Shown: piece after piece, positions 22,321-33,573 of the stretch
How the letters are laid out: every line of letters begins with the position of its first letter
Position numbering within the stretch: position 1 is the first letter of the stretch
DNA from: Cymodocea nodosa
Lineage: Eukaryota; Streptophyta; Magnoliopsida; Alismatales; Cymodoceaceae
Direction: 5' to 3'
Length of the DNA stretch: 64,000 bases
Assembly (NCBI GenBank): GCA_036874045.1
Contig: CM072337.1
Coordinates: forward strand, 8,494,001 to 8,558,000
Translations under genes and position numbers: made by a program
Notes under the pieces: model-generated
What the model saw: only the letters and a program-made list of their open reading frames with translations
What the model was told of the DNA's origin: nothing
Databases searched by the model: none

Positions 22321-23394
22321 TCACTCTCTTTTCTTAGTACACCAATCCTTTAGAAATTTAGCACAAGGTGGCATATTCTGCAATAGATCTAACAAAGGAA
22401 TGTTAACTTGTACTTTTTCAAAAATTTCTCTTATTTTTTCTTGTTTTTCAGGAATTGTTTGTTGTAATCTTTCAGGATAGGGTGCTAAAGATTTTGATTT
22501 CAAAGACTCTTTTTCTTTCAGTTGATTTGTTTGATCATTTTTAGCTTCAATTGTAGATTCAGATTGTTCTTTGGTGATTTCTAGATTTTCAGCTATTACA
22601 TTTTCATTATCATTTTGATTTTTACTCTTGCCCACCTTCATATCATTTTCATTTTGAGTTCTTGGTGGTATATCAATTCTAGATCTTAATGTTACACATA
22701 CATCTTCCAGATTTTCGTTACTTTCATGATGTTTTTGTATATCATTTTCGTGATTATGATCTTCAATTGTTTTTAGTTTTAAAGTGCATTCTTTAAATTC
22801 TCTTACATTTGTGTTTTCTGTTTGTTGTATATTTTGCAAGTTGTGCAGGTTTATAACATTATAATTTTCATTGTCCTGTTGTAAAACTTGTATTTTCATT
22901 GCATTTTTGTCTAATGCTTTTAATTTTGTTTCCAGATCATCTAATTTCATTGCATTCAATTTTTGATCAATTTTCTTTATGGCTTTTTCAGTTTCGTAAA
23001 TTATATCCTGTTTAGGTTTTGAATATGCCTCCTTATATTTTAATTGGTTGACTTCTTGTTGTTGACACACAAAGTATTCCAATTTGTCTAGATTTTGCTC
23101 TATACTATGCTCCAGTCTGTCATAGCTATCCCAAACTTCAGTGTCTCTCATCATATTACACATTCTATACTGACCATCAGTTGGGTAAACTACAGGATTC
23201 TCATACTCGACTCTATTATATTGAGGATAATTCATTTGTTGTTCATGGGATCTATCAATCTGTAAATGTCTCAATTTCAAACAATCAGAAATGTCGTGTC
23301 CTTCAAAATTGTAGAATTCACATATGCTAATTAAAGGTTTCAGAAATCTTTGAGCATAAGCATATGCCATATTCTCAATTACAGAAGAAAACAC
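22321..23394 (-). CDS. gag, C-terminal (nucleocapsid and pre-protease) half
   Basis: 357-codon open frame starting about 65 bases after the primer site. Residues 25-38 are a degenerate CX2CX4HX4C zinc knuckle: C25, H33 and C38 are kept but the second cysteine is Y28 (cysteine in G4). The middle is a charged, probably coiled-coil linker. The end carries the Athila Gag signature preceding protease: VTLRSRIDIPP, then YPERLQQ, IREIFEKVQVNIPLLDLL and KFLKDWCTKKRE. The frame stops at 22321 but reads on ([13 protein letters not shown]) to a deletion junction with integrase. The capsid part that normally precedes this is found instead at 16156-17498. Confidence 0.8.
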   Translation of the reverse strand: MFSSVIENMAYAYAQRFLKPLISICEFYNFEGHDISDCLKLRHLQIDRSHEQQMNYPQYNRVEYENPVVYPTDGQYRMCNMMRDTEVWDSYDRLEHSIEQNLDKLEYFVCQQQEVNQLKYKEAYSKPKQDIIYETEKAIKKIDQKLNAMKLDDLETKLKALDKNAMKIQVLQQDNENYNVINLHNLQNIQQTENTNVREFKECTLKLKTIEDHNHENDIQKHHESNENLEDVCVTLRSRIDIPPRTQNENDMKVGKSKNQNDNENVIAENLEITKEQSESTIEAKNDQTNQLKEKESLKSKSLAPYPERLQQTIPEKQEKIREIFEKVQVNIPLLDLLQNMPPCAKFLKDWCTKKRE

Positions 23395-23459
23395 ACAACT
23401 CTGACTATTAAAATGAAACAGCTCTAATAGTTGCTTATATCAATTCAATTCAATTCAAT

Positions 23460-23477
23460 TCCCCGACAACTGCGCCA
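23460..23477 (-). other. Primer-binding site, tRNA-Asp type (G2)
   Basis: On the minus strand TGGCGCAGTTGTCGGGGA, two mismatches from the tRNA-Asp complement, 7 bases from the LTR end and followed by four GAATT repeats as in G1. Confidence 0.85.
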
Positions 23478-23484
23478 TAAAACT

Positions 23485-25338
23485 TGTTAGTGTTTTCCCA
23501 GCACTACACTAGAAAAACTTGGATTTGTTACTTCTATTTTTACTTAGTTAATTTATCTTTATGCCTATTCTTTCTTTTAGAAGTAAACAAACAACCTTTA
23601 ATACAATTTAGATATTAATTCCAATTTGTACTTTAACTGCAAGTGCATAGTGTCTATTGTATCAGTGTGCAAGTACAAGTCGATCTCACAGGGAATTGTT
23701 GACGAATTTAAGAAATGTTTGATTGTGAACAATTCAAATTTATATTCAATAAGCACTCCGTTGAGTTACAGTTAACTCAACGGACTAAGTTCGTTGAGTT
23801 ATGGATAACTCAATAGACTATCCTCGTGGACTTAAGTTAACTCCACGAGCCTGCCTCTTCTTTATAATACTGCTAATTACAAAGGAATTCGGCCAACCAT
23901 TGGGTGATTCCACAGATTGTAAATAACATCAATTAAGCTTTTTAATACTAGTTAACATTGGATTTATCATTATGCAATGCTAACATTCAAATGATTCAAA
24001 TAGTAACCATTAAAATCTTTAAGTTGTTTTATACGAACCAATTTCAGTAAACTGTAAAATTAAAACTAACATAAAACAATCATAAAATTGATATAGATAA
24101 TATTAATCACGATACAACACCAACAATACAACACTCAAATACAACATACAAACAAAGATAAATTGTTTTTGGTATTTTTGTTTTGATGTGATGGGCGAAA
24201 GGTGAAATGTAAAGTAATTTCACTTGATAGTAAATACTTTTGACACTACTTGCAACGCGATTACACCACTGAAAATTGAACCACTTACAATTCTGTCTCC
24301 TCTCCCAATAGAATCGCGAGTCCAGAATTGCAAGATGATCTCCTCTTCAGCATACAGGCATCAACCCGAAGCCAAGGCTAAAAGCTTTACGATCTCTTGA
24401 AATATGAGTCGACGCTTGGTGAAAATGTCTTCCCTTCCCGCGACGCGATCACTCCTCACAGTGGTTGTCAAGCACTGTGTTTGGCTCGGAATCGACCCGA
24501 CATCAGGCAAGTATCCTCACAGACCTCCGATGATTGGTGATTATGGTGGTGATACGATGGTTGGTGTGATACTTCGGAGAATTGCCGATACTGTCTGCAG
24601 AAAGCTCGGTGCTCCTCCTCTGTAAATACTGGCCGTCCATCCGTCACACCCTTTCTTTTTTTTCTTCTTTTCTTTTATATTTCTTCAGTGGTAACTGCTT
24701 CTACTTGAATGGTTGGTTGGATTTCCTTCCTTCAGATCAACGGCGATGATTTCTTTCTCCCTACGCAATTGAATTCCTACGTGATACGTGCAAACGTGGT
24801 TTTTCCTTCCAACTATCTGTTCCTGCAACCGCTATAGTGGCATATTAGAAAATATATAGTCCGTGGAGTTACAGATAACTCAACGGACTTCCTTCATTGA
24901 TTTAACTATAAAACACGTGCAAAAATAACAACTTAAGTTTATAACGCTAACCTAACGCGTTGCCTTAGTGTATTTTCATATAACTCAACGCGTGCAGTTA
25001 TACTAACTTAACAAGTTATAATGTAAGTAAATCTACTAGCTCTCAACATGTGTCAACAGCAGTTTAAACATAAAATAACATTCCGGAGAGTTACAGGTAT
25101 AACTATCCGATGCTCAAATGCATTTTCGGATACTTAAGAATTTCATAGCCTGCAATTTACCGACAGTTCATAAATGTACTAAATTAACATTAATTCCCCA
25201 AAATTAAGTAGATTCTTCAATTAAAGCATATAACAGTGCAATTATAACATAATGGCTTAATTCTCATATGATAAGCTAAATATTATGCAATTAACCATCA
25301 TTTAACCGTTAATAATATGCACTTTTTCATTCTAAACA
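23485..25338 (-). repeat. G2 5' LTR
   Basis: 1854 bases; termini match G1 except one base near the inner end (TGTTAGTGTTTTCCC read on plus). TATA box at 24672-24679. Palindrome triplet at 23757-23850. Positions 24914-24971 are identical over 58 bases to the LTR of copia A1. The flanking ATCAT (25339-25343) belongs to the A2 third ORF. Confidence 0.92.
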
Positions 25339-26085
25339 ATCATCATCAGTTTCAATATGTTTGGAACTGATGAGTTTATCAAATGCACTAAAAGGTACAA
25401 TGTCTAGACATACATTGTCCTTTGGAAATAAATGTTCATCTGATTTTCCTTTTTCAATAGACTTTGTTTCCTTAAACATAATTTTTCTGATTTTCCTTCT
25501 TCTATAAAATTTCTATTTCTCCTCTTGAAGTATTGCTGTTTTCTTTTCAAATTGCCCCATAAAAGTTTTCTTCTTTAATTCTTCAAAAGCATTTTCTATT
25601 GCTATAGCCTTTCGAAGACAGTCAACTTTTCTTTTATCTACAGTAATATTTGAGTCTACTTGTCTAGAATATAAAGGAGTAGGGATAGCTAATTCATGTT
25701 CTTCCTCAAATGCATGTAGTCTTATACCGTTTATAGGTATTTGAGGAATTGTAATTGATGTACCTACACCTTTTTCCAAATATTTTGCATACTATTCTAA
25801 AAATGCAATTTCAGCACATTTCATTTTGTATTCTCTATCATATTTACTTCGAATACCCATATATGCAATATTTTCATCAGTATTTTGAAGCTCTTGTCCA
25901 ACTTCATCTAGTATACCTTGAGGAAAGAAGTAATCCCTATAAATTTCTGCTAGCCTTTTGTCCACTCGAAGTATCTTCTTGAACCAAGTGCGTGGAACTT
26001 CATCAGTATCGATTTCTTTCCCTTTTGCATCTCCTCTGCTTTTACCTTTTCCTTTGCCATGACCTTTGTAGAACTTGGAGACCAT
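25339..26085 (-). pseudogene. Third ORF of copia A2, cut by G2
   Basis: Starts MVSKFYKGHGKGKGKSRG at 26085; a run of basic/glycine residues, then DEVPRTWFKKIL and YFFPQGILDEVGQEL. A stop at 25792 and one at 25513 interrupt it, and G2 inserts at 25339 in a GATGAT context. The C-terminal domain is lost. Unknown function; see the A-prime copy for the rest. Confidence 0.7.
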
Positions 26086-26109
26086 TGTCGTAGGTTGTAA
26101 CAGCAATAA

Positions 26110-27677
26110 GCGGGAAAGATTTTCTTGACAAAGTTTACGAATAACCTAAGTACCCGTGTAATAAGTGTTTAAATAGGGTTTTAGGTGAGTAATTCAATGT
26201 GTATAAGTCGGGTTTGGACTTTAAATGAGTATTGAATATAGTTTATTCAATCAAGGTACCCGAAATAGTCAAATATAACTTGTTGAGTTAACTAACCTAA
26301 CGAGTAAAACGCTGTCTAGAGGTAGTTTTACATGTTACCTTATATAACATAACGTTTAGTTAGTACACTTAAAAAAAAACAAGTTTCGAATGCTTTCAAT
26401 TGAAACCATCTGAAGACAACACACATGCTACACTTAATCATTATCTTGAGAACATTGTAAACTATTCTAACATTCTCTTCTTATGAATCTAAAATAGTTT
26501 GTTTGTCTTTTTAAATTGTTTCATCAAGATCTTAAGAGGACTTTAATTCAGATTAACCAAGATTTGTATTTTGAATTATATTAATCTATCTTGGACATTG
26601 TTAATCCTCCCCCTACAAATATACTTCTCATACATTCAATAACATACAAAATATACTTGTATAACAGTAGATGTTAAGTATAACTAGACTTTTAAATTTT
26701 CTTTTTAGAAACTTCCGTTATTCTGAATTCATCAAAAATGATTTCCAGAATCAATTCTTACTATATATGAATCAAAACACAACTTTGAACTCAATAAGAT
26801 TAATTCAAGGAGAATAAAAGAATGTATCTCAAATAAATGTTTTCAAAAATACTAATGTTGATTCAATAAATCAATAATCATATTGGTAGAAACTATATTC
26901 AATTCAAAGATATCTGTAATTAATGAAACACTTTTTCTTTTTTTTTTCAAAATAGTAAATATTCATAATTTTCTTTAAAAGTTAGTTTGAAAAGCTTGAA
27001 TCATACAAGAGCTTTCTAATGTACCCGTGTAATGAGCTTTCAGTCAACAATTCCAGATTTGATCAGGACTTTAGGTTGCCAGATTTAAAGAATCCTTTTT
27101 CAGGGCAACAATCCTTACATACCTATCTACTCAAGTACAAAAGTCTCATGATCAAACTGATCAATAAACTCTCAAAGATTTTCACTTTGTAAGCACTTTT
27201 CATTTTAAGTACAGTATATATGTATTCCATTAATATAGATGCAATAAAACACAAATCTCATACAATTTTTGCTTCTATGATTTTACTGAAAATATGAATC
27301 AATTTCAATAAGTTCATACTTTTGATTAACAGTTTAAGATAATTTATACATAAATTATTCTACAAGTTTAATCAGTTAAGTCAAATTTATGCATGATCAT
27401 ATGCACTTTCCTCCATTCAAAGAAAACACTTAATCAAAATTTCAGAATTTTAGAAGTATTTAATGTTTTTCATTTACACTTCCACTTAAAATCGTGGAAG
27501 CCATTAAAATTGATAAACTACTTAAAATCAATAACATACTACTATGATTTTACAATAAATACATAGTATCTTAAGCAGCAGTTTAGATATTACTTAGATA
27601 ATTATGATAAGTATATAATATCTATGAGGTAAACAACATCATCAATAATTTTTATCCTTTTGTGGAGTTTAAGCATT
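26110..27677 (-). other. Copia A2 noncoding region between RNase H and third ORF
   Basis: Collinear with 34240-35814 (A1) and 58070-59466 (A-prime). Includes the gypsy/copia shared block at about 26975-27185 and an internal tract GTAGGGGGAGG near 26605-26615. No credible ORF. Confidence 0.75.
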
Positions 27678-28086
27678 TTACACATCACATAGCCTACAAA
27701 TACCTAAATTTAATCTTATGTTGCAGAATGTGTTTTCGTCTAGAAGTTTTGTAAATATATCAACTAATTGATTTTTACTAGACACAAATTCTAATTTAAT
27801 TTTTCCTTTAATTACATTATCTCTTAGAAAATGATGTCTAACCTTTATATGCTTTGCTCTAGAATATAATACAGGATTTTTGGAAAGATTTATTGTAAAA
27901 CTACTATCACAATAAATCTCAGTTGTATCATAAGATAATCCAAAATCTTCTAAAGTTTGCTTTATCCATAAAATCTGAGTGCAACACAGTGTAGCAGCAA
28001 CATATTCAGCTTCTATAGTGGAAAGTGCTACACAGTTTTGCTTTTTACTAAACCATGACACCAAATTATTTCCCAATAATTGATAT
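27678..28086 (-). pseudogene. RNase H, C-terminal end of copia A2 pol
   Basis: GNNLVSWFSKKQ, ALSTIEAEYVAA, IYCDSSFTINLSKNP and HFLRDNVIKGKIKLEFV identify the Ty1/copia RNase H: catalytic E of TEAEY-type and D of CDS are present. Open for 132 codons to the stop at 27678, but separated from its reverse transcriptase by the 4.7 kb R3b insertion at 28098. Confidence 0.85.
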
Positions 28087-29535
28087 GTGCCACTAGTAAG
28101 CCTTTAAACCCCTAGGTCACCCTGGTGGTGGAGTTGTGTCTCCAGAGGGTTTTCAGCAGATATACCCACAAAATCCAAAACATAATATAAAACAACACAA
28201 TTAAAAGATAAAAACAACAAAAATATGCTCTTGGTTTCCTAAACATGGATAAAGTTGCTCTTAAGTAGTCTTGACCTATTAGCTTCACCTTTATTCAATC
28301 ACCTCTAACCTTTCTAGATTGGATTCAAATAATCATTCAATTTCCATCATAAGAAAGTAAAGTACTATATAAATAGGTGTATGTGAAATTAGCCAAGACT
28401 AAGAAATAACCTACTCAACTCCCTCCAAGTTACCTAGGTAATCCTAAAGGTCTATCCTTGAGTCCATTATCCTTTTATTTTGACTCTCTTTTTTTTTTTT
28501 TTTTATTACCTCCTACTCCAACACCTTTTTACGCGACCACAGTCCCTTACTTAGGGGAAAGTTGACCGATTACTCAGTAGCTTTTGTAAGAACAAGTAAT
28601 CAATCTCTCTTCTACTTTTTTTTTTTTTTTTTTCTCTCTCCCTAGCCCTCTACCCTTAAGAGTGCCTCCCACATCATTGTGTAGGAATGGACAATTTTAC
28701 CTTAGCCCTTTTATTCTACCCTTCTCATAGGACAACCCCAAGGTATATTCCTAAGTTTTCCTTCAAGAGGAGTGGTTCCTTCTTAGTCAAGGCCTCATGT
28801 AAGTGCAATACTACATATAAGCTCAAAAATATGGATGGTTTTGAATTTTATTCTTCTCCTCCCCTTAAAGTTCAAGGTTTCTTTCCTAAAGGATTCACTT
28901 TTAGGTCTCAATTATACCTAAAAGAACTCTATCCATTAGGGCCTATGAGCATTTATAAAACAAAATAAACAAGAAAAAGCACAAAATCAAAAAAAACTGT
29001 CGTCAAATGCCTCCCCCCATACCTAAATCTTGTATTGTCCCCAATGTAAAAGAAAGTATTTAGGCAATAAGATAAAAAGCATGAAGACCAAAAAAATAAA
29101 AGAAACAAACTATGACAAGCAAGGACAAATTACACCCCCATACCTAGCATGCAATCCATATGCACTTGTGTAAATTTAAATTGTATTATTTCTAAAACAT
29201 ACAATGGAGATTGAGTAGTATGCTAAAGAAATAATGTTCGATATATGTATCCTTTAAATGCATCATAAAGAAATAAGGTTAAGAATGCATACCTTGCTTG
29301 ACGAAGAAAAGTAATAAACTACAAAACTAATAAATATGTCAAAACAGAAAAGAAAATATATATAAAGCACACAAACAACAAAAATAAAATTTTTTTAATA
29401 ATAATTTTATTTATTTTTATATATTTTTTAATAATTATTTTTTATTTTATTATTATTATTATTATTATTACTAGTTATCCATAATGACATGCAAAACTGA
29501 TTAAATGAGTAAATATAATTAATTCAAGCAAATAG

Positions 29536-29748
29536 GTCTTTAGTAGTATTAGCAATTTGCAATATAATAAAAGAATTGAAAAGCAATCATTTTTAATTCC
29601 ACTTAAGACCTCATTTTCCTTAACTCATTAAATAACAAGATCTTACATTCATGCCACTATGATCAGCATAAAAACACAATGTATTTTATCAACAAAAAAT
29701 CAACTTCATCCAAAGTTTTGAATATAACAAGCACACACAAGAGTTTAG
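29536..29748. repeat. About 210-base segment, duplicated at 32170-32380
   Basis: Near-identical direct duplicate within R3b, from TAGCAATTTGCAATATAATA to CAAGCACACACAAGA. The partner begins immediately after the GC-richer leader. May mark a rearrangement or an LTR-internal duplication. Confidence 0.75.
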
Positions 29749-29816
29749 AAATTAAACTCTGCTACTATAACTTCAAGATTTTCTACATAAATTCATATAG
29801 CATGTAAATTCACATA

Positions 29817-30640
29817 TAAATACTCTTCTGAAAGTTAATTACTTCTAGTTTCTAGGAAAAATCAGAGACAAAAATTGCCAAAACTGAAGTATTGTCAAAA
29901 TCATGTGAAACTCAGATAACTCAAAATTCATAATCTGAAGAACATGTCATTTTAGAAAAATTCTCCAGAAATGTATACAAATCCAAATACAACGTATAAT
30001 ACCTTTTTTGAAAGATAAACTATTGTAGTTTCAAGGAAAAATTACAAAAATAATTTTTAGCTTAACATTTAATTGCAGTTTTGATTTTAAGTATGCAGAT
30101 AAAGAGAAATACTAGAAAAACTGCATCCATAAGGAGTTCAGAAGGTTAGCCACCTAACCTTCCGGAAAGGAAAAATTTTCGGAAGGTTAACAGTTAACCT
30201 TCCGAAGAGTAGTAAAACATGAAGATTTCGGAAGGTTAACTGCTTAACCTTCCGGAATGGCAAAAAAATTTCGGAAGGTTAGAGGGAAACCTTCCAATTT
30301 GGCTGAAAGCTTAATATCCAAATTTGAAAAAATCACACAGCATTTTATACAGCTCCAAAATTCACAAATAAATACTTGTCTGAAAGTTAATTACTTGTAG
30401 TTTTTATAAAAAATCAGAGATAAAAATTTCCAAAACTGAAGTATTATCAAAATCATGTAAAACCTCAGACAACTCAAATCCGTAATCTGCAGAGTACATC
30501 ATCTTAGAAAAATTCCCCAGAAATGTATACAAATCCAAATACAACGTATAATACCTTGTTGGAAAGGTAAACTCGTGCAGTTTTATGGAAAAATTTCAAA
30601 AATAATTTTTATTCAAATATTTAACTGCAGTTTCAAATAT
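29817..30640. repeat. Tandem duplication, about 548-base unit
   Basis: Segment 29817-30100 recurs at 30365-30640 with moderate divergence (shared CCAAATACAACGTATAATAC), and a third partial piece is at 30820-30900. Between copies lie palindromes. Confidence 0.75.
30145..30295. repeat. CGGAAGGTTA-type palindromes
   Basis: Three consecutive pairs of CGGAAGGTTA and TAACCTTCCG with 4-10 base loops. Another array with CGGATAGTTA and TAACTATCCG follows at 30690-30782. Confidence 0.85.
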
Positions 30641-32778
30641 AAGAATTCAGATAAAACTGTTCTACACCAGAAAATAACCATTCGAAAAATATCAGCGAAA
30701 ATAACTATCCGATTTTACTGTTCAATCGGATAGTTATGGGTGTAACTATCCGATTTACTGTACAATCAGATAGTTATGGCATAATGTCGGTTAAATCTGA
30801 TATGACAACTTAAAACAAATCACACAGAAATTTATATAAATCCAAATGAAGCATATAAATACTCGTTGGAAATGTAATTTCATCTACTTTCTGGAAAAAA
30901 TCACTGAATTAAATTTTACATACATTTATAATATCATATTTTCAAAATTCATTAGCAAAAATGTATCCAAAATTCTATAAAACATCCATGTTTTCTAAGA
31001 TTTTTATCTTTTAACGTACTAATCAGAATTTTATGCATAAGTACTCAAAAGAAATCTAAGAAACCAAGTATTTCAGGAAAAATATCATAAAAATGAGTTC
31101 TAATCTCGCGTAAGACGGTTATGGAAACTTTTCAAAAACGCACCTTAGGTGCAAAAATCAAATCTCCGTCAAATCTTCATGAAATGCTACGAAATAAGCG
31201 CGCCTTGAAAGTAGATTCGTTACACTAACAAGGAAAATTTACAGAACTGAATTCCACAAAATACACGACGCAAGCACAGCACAGGCGTCGAGCTCAAAAT
31301 TAGCACTCGACAGAGACTCAAAATCGCTGATACCTTCACAAAATAAAATCGAAAATCTTTGCAAAACATTCTAAAAAATTCTAAAACTTTATAAACTTGT
31401 TCTACATTCATTATACTTACAAAACGAAACAAAAAATGGAATTTATAGATGACGAACAAGTAGATACAATTCGAAGAAAAACTACTAACAATCTGGCCAT
31501 CTAAGAATGGAAAACTACCTTCACAATTCATATCATCAAATTCATTCACACTAAACATATAATATGAACTCAATCTTGATATCAATTAACATCAAAACAG
31601 TATGTGATCTTTAATATAGAACATTTGAAACAAAGATCTATGCATAGAATTTCGTCCTTCCACATACTCAAACTATACTCATACATATAAAATTGTAAAA
31701 CATGAAAACTAGTATGAGGATCTCTCCTTTCCATCATACCTTTTAATCCACCACGTTTCTTCAAGCAATGACTCCCCAAAGTCATTGAAATCGATGCTCC
31801 ATAGGGCTGTCACCACCTGTAGCACGTCCAAGTGAAGCTTCTAAGGTTGCCTTGAAGAAGAGTAGTGCACGTCCTCAAGATCTTGCCTCTAAGACCCACA
31901 ACTTTGGCTTCCACATCTAAGAATGGTGCTTCTGATGACTCAACCCTGAAGATCCTAACCTTTTGCTCCACTCCAAATCAGTCACACGAGCCTCCCAATC
32001 CACCAAGATGAACGCCCAAGGAGATCCTAATGTATGGTCATCTGAATTAAAGAGAAGGTGTCTTCTAGGAGGAGTGGAAGACGCCAAAGCTCACCATTCT
32101 TGAAGGGAGCTTGTTCAAGATCAAGGGGAAGATGGGACTTTCTGGATGGAGATGTTGGAATGGCTGGAACTTTAATAGTAATAGCAATTTGCAATATAAT
32201 AAAAGAATTGAAAAGCAATCATTTTTAATTCCACTTAAGACCTCATTTTCCTTAACTCATTAAATTACAAGATCTTACATTCATGCCACTATGATCAGCA
32301 TAAAAACACAATGTATTTTATCAACAAAAAATCAACTTCATCCAAAGTTTTAAATATAACAAGCACACACAAGATTTTAGTAAATATAAATCATATGATG
32401 CAAATATAGTATACATGCATGCATGAGTTGCCATATATGGAAAGTTGCCAAATTAGGAAGGTTTTGGTCTACAACTTTTTCACATGTACATACATGAATT
32501 ACTTAAAGTTCTTTAGTTTAACATCATATTTAAGTGATTTGGCAATCATACAATGTATATAAAGTCATACATTGAAGAATTATAAGAATTATGTCTAATA
32601 CAAGGGCTATTGACTAGGTGTTTAATTGATAAAGGATAAATTTGTACATTGTCAACTATTTAATCCCTAATTCATGCATATATAATATTTAATTATATAA
32701 GAACATATATAATGATGACTTATAATCCTTAACATGCATGAATTAACATATATAAAATGCACAAATTGATACTTTACA

Positions 32779-33573
32779 GTGCCACTGGTACTCTTTCTAT
32801 CAGATTTAGATCCTGCATAATCAGCATCAGTATATCCTATAAGATCTATTGAACTATCATTAGAATAATACAGTCCGAAATTTTTAGTTCATTGTATATA
32901 TCTAAATATTCTTTTAATTGCAATTAAGTGTGATTCTTTAGGATTAGATTGAAATCTAGCACAAACACACACAGCAAACATAATATCAGGTCTACTAGCA
33001 GTCAAATAAAGTAAAGAACCAATCATACTTCTGTATTTTCTTTGATCTATAGATTTTCCTATGTCATCAATATCTAACATTAAAGAAGTACTCATAGGAG
33101 TTCCTCGAATCCTTGTATCACTAAAATTAAATTTCTTAAGCATTTCATCTGCATATCTTTCCTAATTTAAAAATATACCTTTATCCATTTGCTTAATTTG
33201 AAGTCCTAGAAAATACGAAAGTTCTCCTGTCATACTTATTTCAAGCTGATTAGTCATCTCTTCAGAAAATATTTTTATCAGTTTATTAGAAGTTGCTCCA
33301 AAGATTATATCATCCACATATATTTGAACAACAATTTGATCTTTACCATCTCTCTTGATAAATAGAGTATGATCTACTTTTCCCATGATATAACCTTGTT
33401 CTATTAAAAAAGTAGATAATCTTTTATACCATGATCTAGGTGCTTGCTACAAACCATATAAGGTTTTCTTCAACTTATACACAAAGTCAGGATTTTTAAT
33501 ATCTTCAAATCTAAGTGGTTGTTTTACATAGACTTCTTCATTAATTAAACCATTTAGAAATGCACTCTTTACA
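32779..33573 (-). pseudogene. Reverse transcriptase fragment of copia A2
   Basis: Contains VKSAFLNGLINEEVYVK, the active-site VQIYVDDIIFGA, GELSYFLGLQIKQ and ASRPDIMFAV of Ty1/copia reverse transcriptase. Stops near 33450, at 33162 and at 32889 interrupt one continuous frame. YVDD is the usual copia active site (A1 has YMDD). Confidence 0.82.

Larger units (their letters stand above)
12402..25338 (-). mobile_element. G2: Athila-like Ty3/gypsy element with F-box gene
   Basis: Minus-strand order: 5' LTR (25338-23485), tRNA-Asp primer site, zinc-knuckle half of gag, integrase, palindromic tandem spacer, accessory ORF, short ORF, capsid half of gag, F-box ORF, noncoding region with the GGACAATGCA-type motif, polypurine tract, truncated 3' LTR. 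Protease, reverse transcriptase and RNase H are deleted. Its 5' LTR is inserted in the third ORF of copia A2. The other end does not continue A2 but abuts A3 in the opposite orientation, so the left junction is rearranged. Confidence 0.88.
28098..32778 (-). mobile_element. R3b: gypsy-type insertion in copia A2 pol
   Basis: 4681 bases inserted in reverse transcriptase/RNase H coding sequence and flanked by GTGCCACTAGT (28087-28097) and GTGCCACTGGT (32779-32789). The left end matches R3a from about 8650 (AGTAAGCC...). The right end, read on minus, starts TGTAAAGTATC like the R3a LTR start. The motif GGGGACAATACA...TATGGGGGGAGGC at 29005-29050 is of Athila/Tat type. There is no gag or pol; the PPT and 3' LTR seen in R3a are missing. 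A GC-richer stretch at 31790-32170 looks like an LTR leader. An ATT microsatellite lies at 29440-29470. Confidence 0.6.
25339..33573 (-). mobile_element. Copia A2: SIRE-like Ty1/copia element, interrupted
   Basis: Minus-strand pieces in order: reverse transcriptase (33573-32779), [R3b insertion], RNase H (28086-27678), noncoding region, third ORF (26085-25339), then cut by G2. The 5' half (LTR, gag, protease, integrase) is absent: at 33573/33574 the sequence switches inside reverse transcriptase to the third ORF of copia A1. Confidence 0.8.

Noticed and set aside
23460..23477. tRNA gene fragment (tRNA-Asp 3' end)
   Set aside because: Only about 18 bases match and each occurrence sits a few bases after an LTR end, so it is a primer-binding site.
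28687..28968. 93-codon plus-strand ORF
   Set aside because: Antisense to the R3b element, no similarity to known domains, no equivalent in R3a.
29440..29470. ATT run as a functional element
   Set aside because: Simple microsatellite without further structure.
31220..31785. ORFs of 121 and 67 codons on the minus strand
   Set aside because: AT-rich, phenylalanine-rich products with no motif, inside R3b noncoding sequence.
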